A stretch of DNA of 27,484 bases from an uncultured Lachnospiraceae bacterium (GTDB lineage Bacteria; Bacillota; Clostridia; Lachnospirales; Lachnospiraceae), in the NCBI GenBank assembly GCA_934343915.1, contig CAKRIL010000035.1:1-27484 (forward strand), given 5' to 3'. Position numbers and translations under genes: made by a program. Shown in pieces: positions 7,768-16,981 of this stretch. Positions within the stretch are counted from its first letter, which is position 1, and each line of letters opens with the position of its first letter. The notes under the pieces were generated by a model, which saw nothing but the letters and a program-made list of their open reading frames with translations, ran no database searches and was not told where the DNA came from.

Positions 7768-7793
7768 CCCATGTGATGTATTACATACATGGG
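7768..7793. repeat. 11-bp hairpin between ftsK and fhs
   Basis: CCCATGT at 7768-7774 pairs with ACATGGG at 7787-7793; after one bulged G the stem continues (ATGT with ACAT) to a 3-nt loop, 11 bp in all. It starts 14 nt after the ftsK stop. No clear T-run follows (GTAAATTTC), so it is a weak terminator at best, or an operator or mRNA-processing site ahead of fhs. Confidence 0.55.
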
Positions 7794-7826
7794 TAAATTT
7801 CATCACAAGTGAGAAGGAGAATACAC

Positions 7827-9494
7827 ATGAAGAGTGATATTGAAATCGCACAGAGCGCAGATATGCGACCGATTAAGGAGATTGCAGCGAACTTCGGAAT
7901 CAAGGAGGATGACCTTGAATTATACGGAAAGTATAAGACGAAGCTTTCGGACGAATACCTTAAAAGCATCGAGGGCAACAAGGAAGGAAAGCTTATCCTT
8001 GTAACTGCAATCAACCCTACACCTGCCGGTGAGGGAAAGACCACAATAAGTATAGGACTGGCAGATGCGCTTAACAGAGCAGGAAAGAAGACTATGGTTG
8101 CACTTAGAGAGCCTTCACTCGGACCTTGTTTTGGCGTTAAGGGCGGTGCGGCAGGCGGCGGATATGCCCAGGTCGTGCCTATGGAGGAGCTTAACCTTCA
8201 TTTTACGGGAGATTTTCACGCTATAACTTCAGCTAATAACCTTCTTGCTGCGATGCTTGACAATCATATCCAGCAGGGCAATGCACTCGAAATCGACACA
8301 AGACAGATTGTATGGAAAAGATGCCTTGATATGAACGACAGAGTGTTAAGGAATGTTGTTGTCGGTCTTGGAGCGAAGGCTGACGGCTTCGTGAGAGAGG
8401 ATCACTTCGTAATCACCGTTGCAACTGAGATAATGGCTATATTATGTCTTGCATCGGATATGGAAGATTTAAAAGAAAGACTCGGAAAGATAATTGTTGC
8501 ATACAATTATGCAGGAGAGCCTGTGACGGCAGCAGACTTAAAGGCGGTTGGTGCAATGGCGGCACTTTTAAAGGATGCCATAAAGCCTAACATGATTCAG
8601 ACACTTGAGGGAACACCGGCACTTGTACACGGAGGCCCTTTTGCGAATATAGCACATGGCTGCAACAGCGTGAGAGCTACAAAGGCAGCACTTAAGATGG
8701 CAGATTATGTTGTGACGGAGGCGGGCTTCGGCGCAGACCTCGGGGCAGAGAAGTTTATCGACATCAAGTGCCGTAAGGCGGGAATTGCTCCGGACGCAGT
8801 TGTCATACTTGCTACCGTAAAGGCACTTAAGTACAACGGAGGCGTTAAGAAGGATGAGCTTGCAGCTCCGAACCTTGAGGCTGTAAAGAAGGGAATTGTG
8901 AATCTTGACAAGCATATCGAGAATCTTCATGCTTTCGGCGTGCCTGTTGTGGTTACGCTTAATTCCTTCCTCACTGATACTGAGGAAGAATATGAGTTCA
9001 TCAAGAAGCACTGCGAGGATATGGGCTGCGAATTCGCACTTGCAAAGGTGTGGGCAGAAGGCGGCAAGGGCGGAGAAGAGCTTGCGGCTAAGGTAATCAA
9101 GACAATAGAGAATAAGAAGAGCGAGCTTAAGTTCACATATGAGCTCGATGCACCTTTAAAGGATAAGATAGAGGCAATCGCAAAGAAGGTATACGGAGCA
9201 GGCTCTGTAAGCTATTCGTCAGAGGCTTCAAGAATGCTTAAGAAGCTTGAGAAGATGGGCTATGGCAATCTTCCGGTATGTATGGCTAAGAACCAGTATT
9301 CACTCTCTGATGACCCTAATGCTCTCGGCAGACCTGAGGGCTTCAATGTCAATATCAGGGAGGTTTATGTCAATGCGGGTGCCGGCTTCGTAGTGGCAAT
9401 AACGGGAACCGTTATGACAATGCCTGGACTTCCTAAGGTACCTGCGGCGGAGAATATTGATGTGGTAGATGATAAGATAATAGGCTTATTCTAA
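7827..9494 (+). CDS. fhs: Formate-tetrahydrofolate ligase (10-formyl-THF synthetase)
   Basis: A 555-residue cytoplasmic enzyme that joins formate to tetrahydrofolate using ATP, giving 10-formyl-THF for purines, for fMet-tRNA and, in acetogens, for the methyl branch of the Wood-Ljungdahl pathway. The length matches the family (about 556). The nucleotide loop PTPAGEGKTTISIGLADAL lies near 62-80, followed by REPSLGPCFGVKGGAAGGGY and, near the C-terminus, GTVMTMPGLPK. ATG at 7827 follows AAGGAGA by six nt; a GTG at 7809 is too far upstream. The gene supplies the formyl donor used by Fmt, encoded downstream. No other Wood-Ljungdahl gene is in the window. Its last codons lie in a tandem repeat. Confidence 0.97.
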   Translation: MKSDIEIAQSADMRPIKEIAANFGIKEDDLELYGKYKTKLSDEYLKSIEGNKEGKLILVTAINPTPAGEGKTTISIGLADALNRAGKKTMVALREPSLGPCFGVKGGAAGGGYAQVVPMEELNLHFTGDFHAITSANNLLAAMLDNHIQQGNALEIDTRQIVWKRCLDMNDRVLRNVVVGLGAKADGFVREDHFVITVATEIMAILCLASDMEDLKERLGKIIVAYNYAGEPVTAADLKAVGAMAALLKDAIKPNMIQTLEGTPALVHGGPFANIAHGCNSVRATKAALKMADYVVTEAGFGADLGAEKFIDIKCRKAGIAPDAVVILATVKALKYNGGVKKDELAAPNLEAVKKGIVNLDKHIENLHAFGVPVVVTLNSFLTDTEEEYEFIKKHCEDMGCEFALAKVWAEGGKGGEELAAKVIKTIENKKSELKFTYELDAPLKDKIEAIAKKVYGAGSVSYSSEASRMLKKLEKMGYGNLPVCMAKNQYSLSDDPNALGRPEGFNVNIREVYVNAGAGFVVAITGTVMTMPGLPKVPAAENIDVVDDKIIGLF

Positions 9495-9541
9495 GCCGAT
9501 TATTCTAATCCGCTTATTCTAAGCCGATTATTCTAAAAAAT
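9486..9541 (+). repeat. Four-copy 14-bp tandem repeat across the fhs stop codon
   Basis: Units TTATTCTAAGCCGA (9486-9499), TTATTCTAATCCGC (9500-9513), TTATTCTAAGCCGA (9514-9527) and TTATTCTAAAAAAT (9528-9541) follow one another without gaps. Units 1 and 3 are identical, giving a 28-bp higher-order period. The first TAA is the fhs stop (9492-9494). Most units can fold as a mini-hairpin with TTC as loop, for example GGCTTA-TTC-TAAGCC at 9483-9497. Confidence 0.9.
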
Positions 9542-9575
9542 TTTAATATTTTTATCAAGTGAGGATTTGATTTTT

Positions 9576-11012
9576 ATGAAGAACTTCTGTGTCAGGGATA
9601 TTGTGGATGCCACAAAGGGAAGACTCTTATGCGGCGATGAGGATACGGTGATAGTTAATTTTGCCACCAATTCGGGTAAGGCTGAGCCGGGACTTATGTT
9701 CGCACCGATTGTGGGCGAGCGTGTTGACGGGCATAAATATATTGCGAATGCGTTTGAGTGTGGGGCATCAGGTACACTGACGCAGAGTGAGGAAGCGGTG
9801 GCTGATTTGATTGCTGCGTGGAAGAGCGGGGGAGCTAAGGCAAAGCCGGTGATTCTTGTCGATGATTCCGTCAAGGCGATGCAGATGACTGCCAAGGAAT
9901 ATGAGAGCAGATTGTCACTTGATAAGGTGGGAGTTACGGGAAGCGTCGGAAAGACTACAACGAAGGAGATGATTGCCTGTGCTCTCTCAGGAGGACTTAA
10001 GGTATATAAGACGGCAGGGAATGCCAACAGCCAGATAGGCGTGCCGATTACCATTATGAATATCGAGCCGGACGATGAGGCGGCAGTTATTGAGATGGGA
10101 ATGAGCGAGGAGGGAGAGATGAAGCGTCTGGCATCTCTCCTCACTCTTAACGCCGCTGTTATGACCAACATTGGCGTGAGCCATATTGAACAGCTTGGTT
10201 CACAGGAGAACATTCTTCGTGAAAAATGGCATATTACGGATGCACTTAAGGATGGTGGCTGCATATTTTTAAACGGTGATGATGCACTGCTTAGAGAGCG
10301 TGCGAAGCTGTGCAGGGAAGATAGAGAAGAGATATTCGGCACTGATGACACAAGAACATTTAAGGTGTATACCTTCGGACACACTGAAGGCTGCGATTAC
10401 AGGGCGGAAAATATAAGCACCGACGGTGACTGCATATCCTTTGAGGCGGTTCATGAGGGCAGAAGAACCTCAGTAAGGCTTGCGGTGCTTGGCGACCACA
10501 ATGTCAACAATGCGCTTGTCGCACTTGCCGTGGCAGAGCATTTCGGAGTGAATGCTGAAAGCGCTGCAGCTGCACTTGGCGGTTACACAGGCGTTGCAAT
10601 GAGACAGCATGTTACAAAGAAGGACGGAATAACATACATTGATGATTCCTACAATGCAAGTCCTGATTCCATGAAGGCAGGACTTAACGTACTCTCACAG
10701 ATGCCGGCTTCATACAGGGTGGCAGTGCTTGCGGATATGCTGGAGCTCGGCGGGAACACGAAGGAATATCACAGACTTGTGGGTGAGTATGCGGGAAAGA
10801 GCAGGGTGGATGAGCTTGTACTTTACGGTGAGCTTGCAAAAAATATTGGCTATGGTGCCGAGCAGTATGTCAAGAATATCAGGCACTTTGATACATTGGA
10901 TGAGATTAAGAACTACCTTACAGGCAGCCTGAAGCCGGGAACGGCAGTGCTTTTTAAGGGGTCAAGAGGAATGAAGCTTAATGAGGTTGCAGACAGTATT
11001 CTTGAAAGCTGA
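9576..11012 (+). CDS. murF: UDP-MurNAc-tripeptide-D-alanyl-D-alanine ligase
   Basis: A 478-residue Mur ligase that adds D-Ala-D-Ala to UDP-MurNAc-tripeptide in the last cytoplasmic step of the soluble precursor. The ATP loop GVTGSVGKTTTKEM lies near 118-131; the MurF hallmark DDSYNASPDSMKAGL lies near 355-369; the C-terminal domain ends GSRGMKLNEVADSIL. ATG at 9576 follows GAGGA by ten nt; the TTG at 9567 is too close to it. It begins the near-gapless run that continues to rsgA, and murE follows 33 nt later. The order murF before murE, outside dcw, is a minor departure from the textbook cluster. Confidence 0.95.
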   Translation: MKNFCVRDIVDATKGRLLCGDEDTVIVNFATNSGKAEPGLMFAPIVGERVDGHKYIANAFECGASGTLTQSEEAVADLIAAWKSGGAKAKPVILVDDSVKAMQMTAKEYESRLSLDKVGVTGSVGKTTTKEMIACALSGGLKVYKTAGNANSQIGVPITIMNIEPDDEAAVIEMGMSEEGEMKRLASLLTLNAAVMTNIGVSHIEQLGSQENILREKWHITDALKDGGCIFLNGDDALLRERAKLCREDREEIFGTDDTRTFKVYTFGHTEGCDYRAENISTDGDCISFEAVHEGRRTSVRLAVLGDHNVNNALVALAVAEHFGVNAESAAAALGGYTGVAMRQHVTKKDGITYIDDSYNASPDSMKAGLNVLSQMPASYRVAVLADMLELGGNTKEYHRLVGEYAGKSRVDELVLYGELAKNIGYGAEQYVKNIRHFDTLDEIKNYLTGSLKPGTAVLFKGSRGMKLNEVADSILES

Positions 11013-11045
11013 GGAGCGAGGAGTCGCCCGGAAATGAGGAATGAC

Positions 11046-12548
11046 ATGAAACTTAGAGAATTAATTTCGGAGCTTGATTATAAAATATACAATGGCAGTG
11101 AGGATATTGAGATTACACAGCTTGTATGCGATTCGCGAAAGATTACCGCGGGCTGTGTGTTTGTATGCGTGAGAGGAACAGTGTTCGACGGGCATACTTT
11201 TATAGATGAAGCAATCAATCAGGGAGCGGCAGCGATAATAACGGAGGAAGTGGTTGAGATTACGGAGCATCGTAAGAATACCACCTTTGTGGCAGCTGCT
11301 GACTGCCGGAATACACTTGCACTTACATCGGCGGCTTACTTCGGTCATCCGGCAAGAAGACTGTTCACGATAGGAATAACCGGAACCAAGGGAAAGACTA
11401 CAACAGCGTTCATGGTCAGAGAGATTCTGGAGCGCTGCGGATATAAGACCGGACTTATAGGAACAATTGAGATTATAACAGGTTCACGCCATATTGAATC
11501 CGTTAATACGACACCGGAATCTTATGATGTGCAGAAGTACTTTAAGGAGATGGCGGATAACGGCTGTCAGTGCGTTGTCATGGAGGTGTCATCACAGGCA
11601 CTTATGATGAAGAGATGCGGCGGAATCATGTTCGATATAGGAGTATTCACCAATCTTGAGCCTGACCATATCGGACCTAATGAGCATGCAAGCTTTGAGG
11701 ATTATATGCACTGCAAGGGACTTCTTTTTAAGCAGTGCAGGGTCGGAATAGTAAATTATGATGACGAGCATACAGCCAAGGTGCTTAAGGGACATACTTG
11801 TACGGTTCAAAGCTACGGACTTAACGAGGGAGCTGACCTGAGGGCGGTCAACATAAGTTATATACATGAGCCGGGACATATAAGCACGGAGTATGATGTG
11901 GCAGGAAGAGACCTTCACATTAAGCTGTCAATTCCGGGAAGATTCAGCGTATACAATTCATTATGTGCAGTCGCCGTGACGTATGCCGTTGCGGAGGCTA
12001 AGCAGCTCAAGGTCGATGAGGAGAAGCTTAAGGAGGCTCTTTCCACGGTTGCCGTCAAGGGAAGGGTTGAGCCTGTGAAGGTGTCCGACAAGTTCATACT
12101 CATGATTGACTATGCGCACAATGCAATGAGTCTTAAGAGCATCCTTGAGACACTCAGGGAATACAACCCGAAGCGGATTGTAAGTGTGTTCGGATGCGGC
12201 GGAAACCGTTCAAAGCTAAGACGCTATGAGATGGGTGAGGTGTCGGGAAAGCTCGCTGATTTTACAATCATAACATCCGATAACCCGAGATATGAGGAGC
12301 CGCTTGATATAATTGCCGATATAAGAAGCAGTATTGAGAAGACCGGCGGAGAATTTATTGAGATTCCTGACCGCAAGGAGGCAATCCGCTATGCGATTGA
12401 GCACGGCAGAGAGGGCGACATAATTGTCCTTGCAGGAAAGGGACATGAGGATTATCAGGAAATCAAGGGAGTTAAGTACCCTATGGATGAGAGAGTACTG
12501 ATTAAGGAAGTGCTTGAGGAATTGAAATGTGGTTCGCAGATATCATAG
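11046..12548 (+). CDS. murE: UDP-MurNAc-L-Ala-D-Glu:meso-diaminopimelate ligase
   Basis: A 500-residue Mur ligase adding the third stem-peptide residue. The ATP loop ITGTKGKTTTAFM lies near 109-121, and the ligand-binding signature SDNPRYEEP places DNPR at about 412-415. DNPR is the known marker of meso-DAP-specific MurE, so the wall should be DAP-type. I chose ATG at 11046 (MKLRELI) because GAGGA ends five nt upstream; ATG at 11034 would add four residues with a more distant GGAG. The product feeds MurF. The 3' end overlaps priA by 22 nt. Confidence 0.95.
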   Translation: MKLRELISELDYKIYNGSEDIEITQLVCDSRKITAGCVFVCVRGTVFDGHTFIDEAINQGAAAIITEEVVEITEHRKNTTFVAAADCRNTLALTSAAYFGHPARRLFTIGITGTKGKTTTAFMVREILERCGYKTGLIGTIEIITGSRHIESVNTTPESYDVQKYFKEMADNGCQCVVMEVSSQALMMKRCGGIMFDIGVFTNLEPDHIGPNEHASFEDYMHCKGLLFKQCRVGIVNYDDEHTAKVLKGHTCTVQSYGLNEGADLRAVNISYIHEPGHISTEYDVAGRDLHIKLSIPGRFSVYNSLCAVAVTYAVAEAKQLKVDEEKLKEALSTVAVKGRVEPVKVSDKFILMIDYAHNAMSLKSILETLREYNPKRIVSVFGCGGNRSKLRRYEMGEVSGKLADFTIITSDNPRYEEPLDIIADIRSSIEKTGGEFIEIPDRKEAIRYAIEHGREGDIIVLAGKGHEDYQEIKGVKYPMDERVLIKEVLEELKCGSQIS

Positions 12549-14776
12549 TTGATATTTCTATTGATAAACTGGATAAGACCTTTGAATACATTCTGCCCGA
12601 TGAGCTTTTGGATTCTGTCGAAATCGGCTCACAGGTGAATGTACCTTTCGGAACAAGAAGAATTACGGGCTATGTTGTCAATATAACCGACGAGCCTGAG
12701 TTCGATGTGGCAAGAATGAAGCCGATAGAATCCATCGTTGAGAGAGCGGTGTCGATTGACGGCAGGATGATTAAGCTTGCCTACTGGATGAAGCACAATT
12801 ACGGCTCAACAATCAATCAGGCATTAAAGACCGTTCTTCCGGTCAAGGAGACGGTAAAGGAAAAGAAGGAGAGTATAATATCCTTCACTGATGAGTACGC
12901 AGAGAATGAACGGGCTGTATCTGATTATATTGCCGAGTGTGACAGGAGGCATTATGCCGCTAAGAGCCGGCTTGTATCGGCACTGTTAAGGGATGGTGCT
13001 CTCGATGAAGGGCTTATAAGAACCAAGCTTAACATATCGGCATCGACCATAGCTTCACTGCAAAAGCAGGGAATTATACAAAAGACTGACAGCACCGTGT
13101 ACAGAAATCCCGTCCGCCACGAGTATGAGAGAACTCAGGGCTGTACGCTTAATAAGGAACAGAGCTTTGCCGCAGACTCTATTATAGAGGACTATGACAG
13201 GGGGATAAGAGGAACATATCTGATTAAGGGTGTGACCGGAAGCGGCAAGACGGAGGTGTATCTTGAGATAATTGAGCATGTTCTGTCAATGGGACGACAG
13301 GTTATCATGCTTATACCTGAGATTGCGCTGACCTATCAGACGGTTATGCGCTTTTACAGACGATTCGGAAATGTGGTATCAATACTCAACTCGAGGATGT
13401 CCAAGGGTGAGAGATACGATCAGTATCTGAGAGCAAAGAACGGGGATATCAAGATTATGATAGGTCCGCGCTCGGCACTGTTTACACCGTTTGACAAGCT
13501 TGGACTTATAGTGATAGATGAGGAGCATGAGGGGGCATACAAGAGCGATTCGGTGCCGAAATACCATGCGAGGGAGACTGCCATAGAGCTTGCCTCCATG
13601 TGCGATGCGTCGGTGATACTCGGCTCGGCAACGCCATCCGTTGATGCATATTATAAGGCAAGAAGCGGGGAGTATAAGCTTTTTGTGCTTAACAATAGGG
13701 CGGGTGAGAGCACCCTGCCGGAGGTTGAGACGGTTGATTTGAGGGAGGAGCTAAAGAGCGGGAACAAGTCGATATTCAGCAGACGGCTTAAAGCTCTTAT
13801 AGAGGACAGAATTGCGAAAAAAGAGCAGATAATGCTTTTTCTTAACAGGCGCGGGTATGTTGGATTTATTAATTGCAGAGAGTGCGGACATGTGATAAAA
13901 TGTCCTCATTGTGACATAGCGCTTACGGCACATAACAATGGACGGCTTGTGTGCCATTACTGTGGTTATTCGGAGCCGGACAGGAAGATATGTCCTGCCT
14001 GTGGTTCAAAGTATATAGGCGGTTTCAAGGTCGGAACCGAGAAGATAGAGCAGGCGGTAAAGGAGAGCTTTCCGGGAGCGAGGGTGCTCCGCATGGATCT
14101 TGATACAACCAAGGGTAAGGAAGGTCATGAAAAGATTCTTGAGGAGTTCGCGGGAGGAGAGGCTGATATTCTTGTCGGCACACAGATGATTGTCAAGGGA
14201 CATGATTTCCCCAATGTCACACTGATGGGAATACTTCTCGCGGATTTGTCGCTGTATTCGTCGGATTTCCGTGCCCAGGAGAGAACCTTTGAACTTCTCA
14301 CACAGGCGGCAGGAAGGGCAGGACGCGGCGATAAGCCGGGTAATGTCGTTATTCAGACCTATGACCCGTCACATTACAGCGTGCAGATGGCGGTAAAGCA
14401 TGACTATGACGGCTTCTATGAGCAGGAGATAATGTACAGAGAGCTTATGGATTATCCGCCGGCGGCTAATCTCATGACGGTGAAGCTATCATCAAAGTAT
14501 GAGAAGAACGCCAATGATGCGGCTGCACGGCTGCATGATTATGTAAAAAGACAGCTTGAAAAGGATATGCAGTATGCACAGGAGATGATGCCGCGCATCA
14601 TAGGCCCGACTAAGGCTCCGGTGTATAAGCTTAATGATATTTTTTCAGTTCTTTTATTTTTTAAACATAAACAGTACACAGTTCTGACACAGATTAAGGA
14701 TATATTAGAGAAGTATATTAAAGAACAAGAGCAGGATTTTAAGACAATCAGTGTACAGTTTGATTTCAACCAGTAA
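12527..14776 (+). CDS. priA: Primosomal protein N', replication-restart helicase PriA
   Basis: A 749-residue 3'-5' helicase that reloads the replisome at stalled forks. Order: N-terminal 3'-end-binding domain (MWFADIIVDISIDKLDKTF), winged-helix region, Walker A GVTGSGKTEVYL near 234-245, DEEH box near 331-334, and a zinc region near 450-495 with eight cysteines in four CxxC pairs (CREC, CPHC, CHYC, CPAC). Helicase motifs GTQMIVKGHDFPNV and QAAGRAGRGDKPG follow. ATG at 12527 lies inside the end of murE, six nt after TTGAGGA, so the two are translationally linked. The neighbours def and fmt match the usual Firmicutes order. Confidence 0.96.
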   Translation: MWFADIIVDISIDKLDKTFEYILPDELLDSVEIGSQVNVPFGTRRITGYVVNITDEPEFDVARMKPIESIVERAVSIDGRMIKLAYWMKHNYGSTINQALKTVLPVKETVKEKKESIISFTDEYAENERAVSDYIAECDRRHYAAKSRLVSALLRDGALDEGLIRTKLNISASTIASLQKQGIIQKTDSTVYRNPVRHEYERTQGCTLNKEQSFAADSIIEDYDRGIRGTYLIKGVTGSGKTEVYLEIIEHVLSMGRQVIMLIPEIALTYQTVMRFYRRFGNVVSILNSRMSKGERYDQYLRAKNGDIKIMIGPRSALFTPFDKLGLIVIDEEHEGAYKSDSVPKYHARETAIELASMCDASVILGSATPSVDAYYKARSGEYKLFVLNNRAGESTLPEVETVDLREELKSGNKSIFSRRLKALIEDRIAKKEQIMLFLNRRGYVGFINCRECGHVIKCPHCDIALTAHNNGRLVCHYCGYSEPDRKICPACGSKYIGGFKVGTEKIEQAVKESFPGARVLRMDLDTTKGKEGHEKILEEFAGGEADILVGTQMIVKGHDFPNVTLMGILLADLSLYSSDFRAQERTFELLTQAAGRAGRGDKPGNVVIQTYDPSHYSVQMAVKHDYDGFYEQEIMYRELMDYPPAANLMTVKLSSKYEKNANDAAARLHDYVKRQLEKDMQYAQEMMPRIIGPTKAPVYKLNDIFSVLLFFKHKQYTVLTQIKDILEKYIKEQEQDFKTISVQFDFNQ

Positions 14777-14800
14777 ATAATAAGAAAAGAGGAATATAAA

Positions 14801-15286
14801 ATGGCACTTAGACAGATTAGAACAATCGGAGACCCATGTCTTAACAAGGTATGCAGAGAGGTTAGCGAGGTCAACGAGCGTACACTTACACTGATTGACG
14901 ATATGCTTGACACAATGTATGAGGCTGACGGAGTAGGACTTGCAGCTCCGCAGGTAGGAGTATTAAAGAGAATTGTAGTCATTGATGTCGGTGACGGCCC
15001 TATCGTAATGATTAATCCTGAGATTCTTGAGACAAGCGGAAGCCAGACAGGCAGTGAAGGGTGCTTAAGCGTTCCGGGCAAGGCGGGAACGGTGACAAGA
15101 CCTAACTATGTCAAGGCTAAGGCGTATGACGAGGAGATGAATGAGTATATTATTGAGGGCGAGGAGCTTCTTGCAAGAGCGATATGCCATGAGCTTGCAC
15201 ATCTTGACGGACACCTCTACACAGAGCTTGTCGAGGGTGAGCTTATGAACACCGAGGATGCAGATAAGAGCAAAAAGCACAAGTAA
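14801..15286 (+). CDS. def: Peptide deformylase
   Basis: A 161-residue metalloenzyme that removes the N-terminal formyl group from new proteins. The three motifs are present: GVGLAAPQVG (about 44-53), EGCLSVPG with Cys88 as metal ligand, and H130-E131-L-A-H134 with LDG after it. Motif III usually reads QHExDHLxG; here it is CHELAHLDG, so the metal-binding residues and catalytic Glu are kept while two flanking positions differ. RBS AGAGGA precedes the ATG. It sits 24 nt after priA and 19 nt before fmt, whose product adds the formyl group that this enzyme removes. Confidence 0.95.
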   Translation: MALRQIRTIGDPCLNKVCREVSEVNERTLTLIDDMLDTMYEADGVGLAAPQVGVLKRIVVIDVGDGPIVMINPEILETSGSQTGSEGCLSVPGKAGTVTRPNYVKAKAYDEEMNEYIIEGEELLARAICHELAHLDGHLYTELVEGELMNTEDADKSKKHK

Positions 15287-15305
15287 TTTTGGATTGGAGA
15301 TATAG

Positions 15306-16253
15306 ATGAAAGTAGTTTTTATGGGAACACCGGACTTCGCGGTGGGAACTCTTAAGGCACTTATTGATGCCGGACATGATGTGGCTGCGGTTGTTACACA
15401 GCCGGATAAGCCTAAGGGAAGAGGAAAAGAGCTTCTTATGACACCTGTTAAGGCGGAGGCTGTCAAGGCAGGAATACCTGTATATCAGCCGGAGAAGATA
15501 AGAAAGAATGAAGAATTCCTTTCGGAGCTTAAAAAGATTAATCCTGATGTGATAGTCGTTGTGGCATTCGGACAGATTCTTCCGGTCAGCGTATTGGAGC
15601 TTCCAAAGTACGGCTGCGTGAATGTTCACGCGTCGCTTCTTCCGATGTACCGCGGCGCGGCACCTCTCCAGTGGGTTATAATTAACGGCGAGAAGGTAAG
15701 CGGTGTCACGACAATGCAGATGGACAAGGGACTTGACACGGGCGACATGCTTCTTAAGGAGGAGGTTGCCATCGACCCTAAGGAAACCTACGAGACATAC
15801 CACGATAAGCTTGCGGTTGTCGGGGCAAAGCTTCTTATAAAGACTCTTGAAGGCTTACAGGCAGGAACAATTACACCTGTTAAACAGGAGGGAGAGACCT
15901 GCTACGCATCAATGATAGACAAGGCACTCGGCAATCTTGATTTTACAAGACCTGCCAAGGAGCTTGAAAGACTTATGAGAGGACTTGACCCGGCACCTGC
16001 CGCGTACACGTTCCTCGACGGAAAGATGCTTAAGCTGTACAGTGCGGATGTCGTTGATGATAATAAGGAATATACACAGGATGAATGTGGAAGAATAACT
16101 GATATATCAAAGAATTCCTTTGATATTACCACGGCTGTCGGAAGACTCAGAATGCATGAGGTACAGCTTGAGGGTAAGAAGCGCATGGATGCAGGTTCGT
16201 TCTTGAGAGGCTATAAGCTTAACGAGGGAACGGTTTTAAAGAGAGAAAGATAA
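15306..16253 (+). CDS. fmt: Methionyl-tRNA formyltransferase
   Basis: A 315-residue enzyme transferring a formyl group from 10-formyl-THF to Met-tRNA(fMet). The Rossmann start MKVVFMGTPDFAVGTL and the signature VNVHASLLPMYRGAAPLQW (about 108-126, with the catalytic Asn-His pair nearby) are intact, and a C-terminal OB-like domain occupies about 205-315. TTGGAGA precedes the ATG. Its substrate comes from Fhs, encoded 6 kb upstream on the same strand, and its product is reversed by Def immediately upstream. Confidence 0.95.
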   Translation: MKVVFMGTPDFAVGTLKALIDAGHDVAAVVTQPDKPKGRGKELLMTPVKAEAVKAGIPVYQPEKIRKNEEFLSELKKINPDVIVVVAFGQILPVSVLELPKYGCVNVHASLLPMYRGAAPLQWVIINGEKVSGVTTMQMDKGLDTGDMLLKEEVAIDPKETYETYHDKLAVVGAKLLIKTLEGLQAGTITPVKQEGETCYASMIDKALGNLDFTRPAKELERLMRGLDPAPAAYTFLDGKMLKLYSADVVDDNKEYTQDECGRITDISKNSFDITTAVGRLRMHEVQLEGKKRMDAGSFLRGYKLNEGTVLKRER

Positions 16254-16270
16254 AAGAAAGGATGATTTAT

Positions 16271-16981
16271 ATGGTATTGGCATATTATTCATATGGATAT
16301 GGCTATGACCCTACATGGTTTCTGCTTGTTATAACGGGAATTATTGCCATAATTGCACAGATTCGTGTGTCGTCAAGCTTTTCAAAGTACAGTAAGGTAC
16401 AGAGCAGGACGGGGCTTACCGGTGCGGAGGCTGCGGAGAGAATACTTCACTCCAAGGGAATCTATGATGTCAGAATACAGCATGTAGCGGGAAGTCTGAC
16501 TGATAATTACAATCCGACAGATAAGACACTCAACCTGTCGGATGCAACCTACAATTCACGTTCGGTTGCAGCGATAGGAGTAGCTGCGCATGAGTGCGGA
16601 CATGCAATACAGCATGATGAGGGATATTCGTTCCTCAACTTCAGAACAATGCTTTTTCCTGTTGCACGTATCGGCTCACAGTTCTCATTCATACTGATTC
16701 TGATGGGCTTGATATTCGGTTCGTTCAGTGTCCTTATTGACATAGGTATTATACTTTTCTCGTTCGCCGTGCTGTTCCAACTCGTGACACTTCCGGTTGA
16801 GTTCAATGCTTCTTCGAGAGCTTTAAGACTGCTGGCTGATAACGGAATACTGTATGATTCGGAAGTAGAGCAGACTAAGAAGGTATTAAGCGCAGCAGCC
16901 ATGACGTATGTGGCAAGTGCAGCGACCGCTATTATTCAGCTTGCAAGATTATTACTGCTGAGAGGAAACAGTCGTGACTAA
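16271..16981 (+). CDS. Membrane-anchored zinc peptidase, YugP/DUF (PF04298-type)
   Basis: A 236-residue protein with an N-terminal membrane segment (about 10-33: WFLLVITGIIAIIAQI), a cytoplasmic stretch with RTGLTGAEAAERIL, the zinc motif H107-E108-C-G-H111 followed by AIQHDEGY, and two or three more hydrophobic segments (about 135-175 and 205-232). This matches the YugP family of putative zinc metallopeptidases, whose substrates are not established. ATG at 16271 leaves about eight nt after AAAGGA; the ATG at 16262 would abut that sequence. It lies between fmt and rsmB, which are adjacent in Bacillus, so it looks like an insertion into the conserved order. Its end overlaps rsmB by 8 nt. Confidence 0.87.
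   Translation: MVLAYYSYGYGYDPTWFLLVITGIIAIIAQIRVSSSFSKYSKVQSRTGLTGAEAAERILHSKGIYDVRIQHVAGSLTDNYNPTDKTLNLSDATYNSRSVAAIGVAAHECGHAIQHDEGYSFLNFRTMLFPVARIGSQFSFILILMGLIFGSFSVLIDIGIILFSFAVLFQLVTLPVEFNASSRALRLLADNGILYDSEVEQTKKVLSAAAMTYVASAATAIIQLARLLLLRGNSRD

Noticed and set aside
9533..10384. 283-codon minus-strand frame across murF
   Set aside because: Ser-rich antisense shadow of a gene with all MurF motifs; no ribosome-binding site or family resemblance.
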